From Candidatus Aenigmatarchaeota archaeon (GTDB lineage: Archaea > Aenigmatarchaeota > Aenigmatarchaeia > QMZP01), in the NCBI GenBank assembly GCA_016867675.1, contig VGIZ01000041.1, positions 1 to 6,218 of the forward strand: 6,218 nucleotides of DNA, given 5' to 3'. The notes below the pieces were generated by a model that was given only the letters and a program-made list of their open reading frames with translations, did no database searches and was not told where the DNA came from. Position numbers and translations under genes: made by a program. Positions 4,542 to 6,218 of the stretch are shown piece after piece. Positions within the stretch are counted from its first letter, which is position 1. Each line of letters opens with the position of its first letter.

Positions 4542-5207
4542 ATGGACGGGTATTTTGACGAGGCCAAGAGGGTGTTGGAAGAGAAGATACCTGAGTTTGA
4601 TACGCCAGAGTTCAGGCGAATGAGAGATGAAATTAGGAAGAAGCTCACGGACAAGGAAGCTGACCTTCTCATAACAGTCCGCAGGCTCAAGATTCTCGTG
4701 CTTGGTGATTGGTTCACTGCTGAGAAGAAGCAGTTGCTAAGCGACATAAAGAACAACCTTCTGAAGAACGGCCTCTATGCTGAGACCATAGACAGGTATT
4801 ACGACATGAACAAGTCAGGTGGCCTCAGCCAGCTCCAGATATTGGAAACGTGCTGCATAAACCACCAGCTAATAGTTTTCATCGACGGCGAAGGTAAAGG
4901 GACGCTGACTGAACAAAACTACCTGTGCAGCAACTATGTCCTTCATGGCAAGATACTTTTCTTAATAGATGAGGCAAAGTTTGATAAGTTCAAAGACAAT
5001 CCAAGCGAATACATCAGGGATTTTCCAACCATAATAACATACAAGGGAGATGAACTGACCAATAAAGTCGTCACATATTCAAAACTTCGGATTTACAGGC
5101 TGGCCAACATAATCAAGAAGCAGGAATCGGCTGGTGCTGGATTACGCAGTCCGAATTACGAGCCTTGGAAGGAGCGGCTGAAGGGGAAGAAGGGTTATAA
5201 GCCATGA
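4542..5207 (+). CDS. Rossmann-like protein with GTLTE motif, unknown function
   Basis: The protein has 221 aa. Residues 1-47 are charged and helical. A Rossmann-like alpha/beta domain follows: first strand LKILVLGDW (49-57), a helix, then GLYAETIDRYYD (77-88), strand LIVFIDG (110-116), a GKGTLTE motif (118-124, Glu124), strand KILFLID (137-143), and a further strand near FPTIITYKGD (161-170). The C-terminal 35 residues are basic. A strand ending in Asp-Gly followed by GT..E recalls the active-site Glu region of nucleoside 2-deoxyribosyltransferases and related SLOG/TIR-type folds that act on nucleosides or NAD. That is a resemblance I see by eye, not a proven membership. No signal peptide or membrane segment is visible, so it is likely cytoplasmic. 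A winged-helix gene follows 21 nt downstream in a probable operon. The gene sits right of the tRNA in GC-poorer DNA. Confidence 0.8.
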   Translation: MDGYFDEAKRVLEEKIPEFDTPEFRRMRDEIRKKLTDKEADLLITVRRLKILVLGDWFTAEKKQLLSDIKNNLLKNGLYAETIDRYYDMNKSGGLSQLQILETCCINHQLIVFIDGEGKGTLTEQNYLCSNYVLHGKILFLIDEAKFDKFKDNPSEYIRDFPTIITYKGDELTNKVVTYSKLRIYRLANIIKKQESAGAGLRSPNYEPWKERLKGKKGYKP

Positions 5208-5228
5208 AGGGGAACTATTAACAGGGCG

Positions 5229-5504
5229 ATGGATATGGGCGAGAACATAAAGCGTCTGAGCGTGGAAGCGTCCAACATGAAGACCATACTTCTTCAGAAT
5301 AACAATATAGACATACTTCTTTACCTTGCCAAATACAATCCAAACGTCACCACCAAGGAAATAGAGGAAAAGTTTGGCAAAGATTCAGCGGAAGGCCTCA
5401 AGGGTCTCATGTCATTCAACCTCGTCAAGGAAGAAAATTGCAACCTGACACTCACAGAGGAAGGTATCTTCCAAGTCGAGGGGCTGCTTACGCTGGCGGC
5501 GTGA
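5229..5504 (+). CDS. Small winged-helix DNA-binding protein
   Basis: The protein has 91 aa. It has a basic, amphipathic N-terminus (1-25), then helix IDILLYLAKY (27-36), a helix-turn-helix formed by VTTKEIEEKFG (40-50) and the recognition-like helix KDSAEGLKGLMSFNLV (51-66), a beta wing VKEENCNLTLTEEGI (66-80) and a short C-terminal helix. This order (LxxL helix, HTH, 'L.LTEEG' wing) is typical of archaeal winged-helix regulators. It starts 21 nt after the GTLTE gene on the same strand, so the two are probably co-transcribed and it may regulate that operon. ATG 5229 is used here; ATG 5235 is two codons later and better spaced from AGGG at 5223-5226. No ligand domain is present. Confidence 0.8.
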   Translation: MDMGENIKRLSVEASNMKTILLQNNNIDILLYLAKYNPNVTTKEIEEKFGKDSAEGLKGLMSFNLVKEENCNLTLTEEGIFQVEGLLTLAA

Positions 5505-5530
5505 GTGAATGCGGAAGCATAAAACCAAGT

Positions 5531-5553
5531 AATATTTTCGTTTACTCCTTTCT
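5531..5553 (+). terminator. T-rich convergent intergenic stretch, possible terminator
   Basis: The 37-nt gap between the converging winged-helix and methyltransferase genes contains ATTTTCGTTTA followed by CCTTTCTC on the plus strand. Archaeal termination often needs only such T-runs. No stem-loop is evident. Confidence 0.3.
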
Positions 5554-6218
5554 CGTAAACTCGTAATTTCTCCAGACGTGTCCCAGAGAATGGCTTTCAT
5601 TCACAATCTTGAATTTGAATCCAGAACGAACAGCCAATTCCTCGAGTTTTGGAAACGAATCGTCCTGCAAATCAGCATGGCACAAAACCATCTTTCCATT
5701 GGCTTTGAGATGTTGAGGAGCCTTTCTGAATAACTCTTTGTGATATTTGAAAGATGGGTCGAATAATGAGTGGAACTCCTTGCTTTTCTCGGGATAATCT
5801 ACAATAGGAAGATTCGCTATTATGAGGTCAAATTGTTTGCCATAGGCAACTTCCGAGAAAAGGTCGCTTTGGTAGACGCTTATCTTGCTTTCAAGATGAT
5901 TTAACCTGACGTTGCTCTCTGCACACTCCACGGCTGGAATGTAAATGTCAACAGCTTCCACATGCTTTGCACCTGCAAGAGCTGAACATATAGCAAGTAT
6001 TCCAGTCCCTGTTCCGATGTCAAGCACAGCTTTTCCCCTCAAATCACCAAATTGGTCAAAGACTGTATGCGTGCTTTCGGAGAATGGAGACGATGGTGGG
6101 AACACGAAAGGGAATACATCTATTGAAATCATATGCGAGCGATATTTCAATTCCATCCTGTATGAACCATTCCTCGCATCAGAACTTATCTTTTTGATGA
6201 AGTCTCTTGTCAATGCTG
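5542..6218 (-). CDS. SAM-dependent methyltransferase, N-terminus cut by window edge
   Basis: The frame is open to the right edge, so the true start may lie outside. The first usable codon inside is TTG 6213 (223 aa numbering), and ATG at residue 20 is another option. Class I methyltransferase features are present: motif I AVLDIGTGTGILA (62-74) binding SAM, acidic Asp89 in VEAVDI, SDLFS (116-120), and motif IV DLIIANLPIVD (129-139). The NLPI tetrad stands where HemK/PrmC- and RsmC-like enzymes have NPPY/NPPF, which methylate amino groups of adenine, guanine or glutamine. The run VFPFVFPPSSPFSESTHTVF before motif I also fits that group. The substrate cannot be named. The gene is convergent with the winged-helix gene, 37 nt apart. 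Composition is GC-poorer than argS. Confidence 0.85.
   Translation of the reverse strand, partial: ALTRDFIKKISSDARNGSYRMELKYRSHMISIDVFPFVFPPSSPFSESTHTVFDQFGDLRGKAVLDIGTGTGILAICSALAGAKHVEAVDIYIPAVECAESNVRLNHLESKISVYQSDLFSEVAYGKQFDLIIANLPIVDYPEKSKEFHSLFDPSFKYHKELFRKAPQHLKANGKMVLCHADLQDDSFPKLEELAVRSGFKFKIVNESHSLGHVWRNYEFTRKE

Overview
The window looks archaeal, most likely from a DPANN-type lineage. Four things point that way: a tRNA gene interrupted by introns with bulge-helix-bulge junctions, an archaeal-style arginyl-tRNA synthetase (argS), TATA-box promoters with little or no leader, and a large surface-protein start carrying the 'NGLADRIEWLVPHLS' signature that I associate with DPANN cell-surface proteins. 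The exact phylum cannot be fixed from 6.2 kb.

Layout. Positions 1-761 (minus) hold the N-terminal part of a membrane-anchored surface protein that runs off the left edge. Positions 762-1081 are a gene-free spacer with a perfect 24-bp palindrome and two further hairpins. Positions 1082-2827 (minus) are argS. Positions 2828-3072 are a spacer with an AT-rich promoter block and three imperfect 35-nt direct repeats. Positions 3073-3263 (plus) are a tRNA-Gln(UUG) gene with two introns, one in the D arm and one at the usual 37/38 site. Positions 3309-4255 (minus) are a lipoprotein gene broken by one frameshift. Positions 4256-4541 are a divergent promoter region with two more copies of a repeat that begins inside the tRNA 3' end. 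Positions 4542-5504 (plus) are a two-gene cassette: a Rossmann-like protein with a GTLTE motif and a small winged-helix protein. Positions 5542-6218 (minus) are an N-terminally cut methyltransferase.

The tRNA-Gln gene marks a boundary. To its left the DNA is GC-rich (one 60-nt argS line counts about 62% GC). To its right, lines inside the lipoprotein and methyltransferase genes count about 40-45%. The last 8 nt of the tRNA plus 26 nt of flank recur at 4459-4492 with one mismatch, so the lipoprotein gene is bracketed by a 34-nt direct repeat 1,203 bp apart. I read the right half as accessory DNA next to, or inserted at, the tRNA gene. No integrase or transposase is visible.

The strongest unusual features are the doubly interrupted tRNA-Gln, the repeat-bracketed segment at its 3' end, the unassigned GTLTE/winged-helix pair, and the palindrome-and-hairpin spacer downstream of argS.
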